Below, piece by piece: positions 62,826 to 64,000 of a stretch of DNA of 64,000 bases (its first letter is position 1; each line of letters opens with the position of its first letter). Location of the stretch: positions 372,001 through 436,000 of the forward strand of contig NZ_SNXZ01000005.1 of assembly GCF_004362825.1 (NCBI RefSeq), in the 5' to 3' direction. The notes beneath the pieces were generated by a model. It saw only the letters and a program-made list of their open reading frames with translations. It did no database searches and was not told where the DNA came from. A program made the translations under genes and the position numbers. Origin of the DNA: Labedaea rhizosphaerae (GTDB taxonomy: Bacteria > Actinomycetota > Actinomycetes > Mycobacteriales > Pseudonocardiaceae).

Positions 62826-63739
62826 GGGGCGACCACCGCGGGAACGCGCACCTCGTCGCCGTAGTGGCGCAGGAAGAGCTCCTCGAGTGTCGGTGGCTGG
62901 CTGACCAGGCTGGTCAGGCCCGCCGCGGTGAGCGCGCGCATCGCTGGGTCCAGCGACGCGGTGTCCACGTCGAAGCGGATCGAGCGGCCGTCGGTGACCA
63001 GGTCGTGCACGCCGGGCAGCTCGGCCAGACCGTTCACGTCGCCGCTCACCTCGGCCTTGATCGTGGTGCGGGTCAGGTGCCGCAGCTCCGCGAGCGTGCC
63101 CGACTCGACGGTCCGGCCTTCGCGGATGATCGTCACGCGGTCGCACAGCGCCTCGACCTCGGACAGGATGTGGCTGGACAGCAGCACCGTCCGGTCACCG
63201 CGCCGCTTCTCCTCGGCGATCGCCTCCCGGAAGACCTCTTCCATCAAGGGGTCCAGGCCCGAGGTCGGCTCGTCGAGCAGCAGCAGCGGCACGTCCGAGG
63301 CGAGCGCGGCGACCAGCGCGACCTTCTGCCGGTTGCCCTTGGAGTAGCTGCGGCCCTTCTTGCGCGGGTCGAGGTCGAAGCGCTCGAGCCACGCGTCGCG
63401 CCGCCGCTTGTCCAGCCCACCGCGCATCCGGCCGAGCAGGTCGATCACCTCGCCACCGCTGAGGTTCGGCCACAGCGTCACGTCGCCGGGCACGTAGGCG
63501 AGCTTGCGGTGCAACTCGGTGGCCTGGCCCCACGGGTCGCCGTCGAGCACGCGCACCGTGCCGCCGTCGGCCCGCAGCAGGCCAAGCAGGATCCGGATCG
63601 TGGTGCTCTTGCCCGCCCCGTTCGGCCCCAGGAACCCGTGCACCTCCCCGGTGCGCACGCTCAGCTCCAAGCCGTCGAGCGCCTTGGTAGCGCCGAAGCT
63701 CTTGACCAGCCCCGCCGCGACGATCGCGTCACCGCTCAT
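62822..63739 (-). CDS. ABC exporter ATP-binding protein
   Basis: The 305-residue ATPase has Walker [10 protein letters not shown], a Q-loop in [18 protein letters not shown], the signature [15 protein letters not shown], Walker [15 protein letters not shown] and the H-switch in [10 protein letters not shown]. The C-terminal domain ends [15 protein letters not shown]. The signature is a variant (SKGNR) of the common LSGGQ. It is coupled to the permease by a GTGA overlap and its start lies within the end of an upstream TetR-like gene, so regulator, ATPase and permease form one operon. Confidence 0.92.
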   Translation of the reverse strand: MSGDAIVAAGLVKSFGATKALDGLELSVRTGEVHGFLGPNGAGKSTTIRILLGLLRADGGTVRVLDGDPWGQATELHRKLAYVPGDVTLWPNLSGGEVIDLLGRMRGGLDKRRRDAWLERFDLDPRKKGRSYSKGNRQKVALVAALASDVPLLLLDEPTSGLDPLMEEVFREAIAEEKRRGDRTVLLSSHILSEVEALCDRVTIIREGRTVESGTLAELRHLTRTTIKAEVSGDVNGLAELPGVHDLVTDGRSIRFDVDTASLDPAMRALTAAGLTSLVSQPPTLEELFLRHYGDEVRVPAVVAP

Positions 63740-64000
63740 CGTGTGTCCCCGTCTCCCTTTCTCGTTTGCCGGCGCGGAATTCATCGAGACGGGCCTGCGC
63801 CGCGGCGGCGTCCTCGAGGCTGAGCAATGGATGCGAGTAGAGGTCGACCAACGTCTTGGCCAGCAGCAGGTCGCCGTCCTCGCTGAAGACCGGCACGCCC
63901 AGACCACGCGAAACGTGGTGGTGCAGCACGGAAATCGACAAGGACATGGCGGTCAGCACGGTGGCGCGGGCACGCCGGTCGACCGGGACCGGATCGGACC
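63729..64000 (-). CDS. C-terminal part of a probable TetR-family regulator (partial)
   Basis: About 89 codons are in the window; the N-terminus lies to the right. The visible part has helices with [44 protein letters not shown] and an acidic-basic tail ([16 protein letters not shown]). This helical ligand-domain end resembles TetR-type regulators placed before ABC exporters. The DNA-binding part is not visible, so the family is inferred. The stop overlaps the ATPase start by 11 bases. Confidence 0.55.
   Translation of the reverse strand, partial: SDPVPVDRRARATVLTAMSLSISVLHHHVSRGLGVPVFSEDGDLLLAKTLVDLYSHPLLSLEDAAAAQARLDEFRAGKRERETGTHDER

Overview
The window is a GC-rich actinobacterial chromosome segment. 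I infer the order Pseudonocardiales (an Amycolatopsis, Saccharothrix or Lentzea-like genome). The reasons are a mycothiol ligase gene (mshC), a complete mce lipid-transport operon with its own linked ATPase, cobalamin-dependent metH beside hisG/hisE, an F420/FMN-type PPOX flavoprotein, many GTG starts, and ATGA/GTGA gene overlaps. From memory, hisG-hisE-metH-PAC2-mshC matches Mycobacterium tuberculosis Rv2121c to Rv2130c, with lineage-specific genes inserted between PAC2 and mshC. I saw no rRNA, tRNA, CRISPR array, prophage or insertion sequence.

Layout. 1-1.4 kb: end of an unknown gene, an asparaginase-fold protein lacking a key threonine, and an NTF2-like protein. 1.4-6.8 kb (minus strand): hisG, hisE, a HAD phosphatase and metH. 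6.9-9.8 kb: PAC2 protein, MFS transporter and two tandem PASTA-like lipoproteins. 10-12.7 kb (minus): an ArsR-type regulator with an MFS transporter, then a DUF899 protein. 12.8-18.2 kb: mshC, an ECF sigma factor with a membrane partner, and a large secreted ExeM/NucH-type nuclease. 18.8-24.8 kb: gltB-gltD, the NADPH glutamate synthase. 25-27.6 kb: an unrecognised repeat protein and a lipase-like GHSRG protein, the best candidate for an undescribed system. 27.7-30.4 kb: secreted GH18 chitinase and M4 protease. 30.6-34.2 kb: a two-component system divergent from a two-gene ABC transporter. 34.2-40.4 kb: acetyltransferases (one fused to MarR), PPOX flavoprotein, acyl-CoA synthetase, histidine phosphatase, SalK-like protein and a type II thioesterase.

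40.9-54.3 kb is an mce locus: secreted beta-rich proteins, mceG, yrbE-A/B, mceA to mceF, two Mce-associated membrane proteins and a last secreted protein. The secreted proteins at the two ends share a domain. 54.4-57.9 kb (minus) encodes a three-subunit molybdenum hydroxylase of the PaoABC/xanthine dehydrogenase type. 58-61.2 kb: methyltransferase, membrane protein and APC transporter. 61.2-64 kb (minus): ABC exporter and the end of a TetR-like regulator.

The intergenic DNA is rich in designed-looking symmetry. It holds a 32-bp nested palindrome in front of the ArsR gene, a 21-bp-spaced MarR box pair, inverted repeats that cover the ribosome binding sites of the DUF899 gene and gltB, a palindromic insertion-like segment in the first codons of mceE, and a 24-bp palindrome upstream of the mce locus. 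All functional assignments come from reading motifs in the translated sequence; no searches were run.
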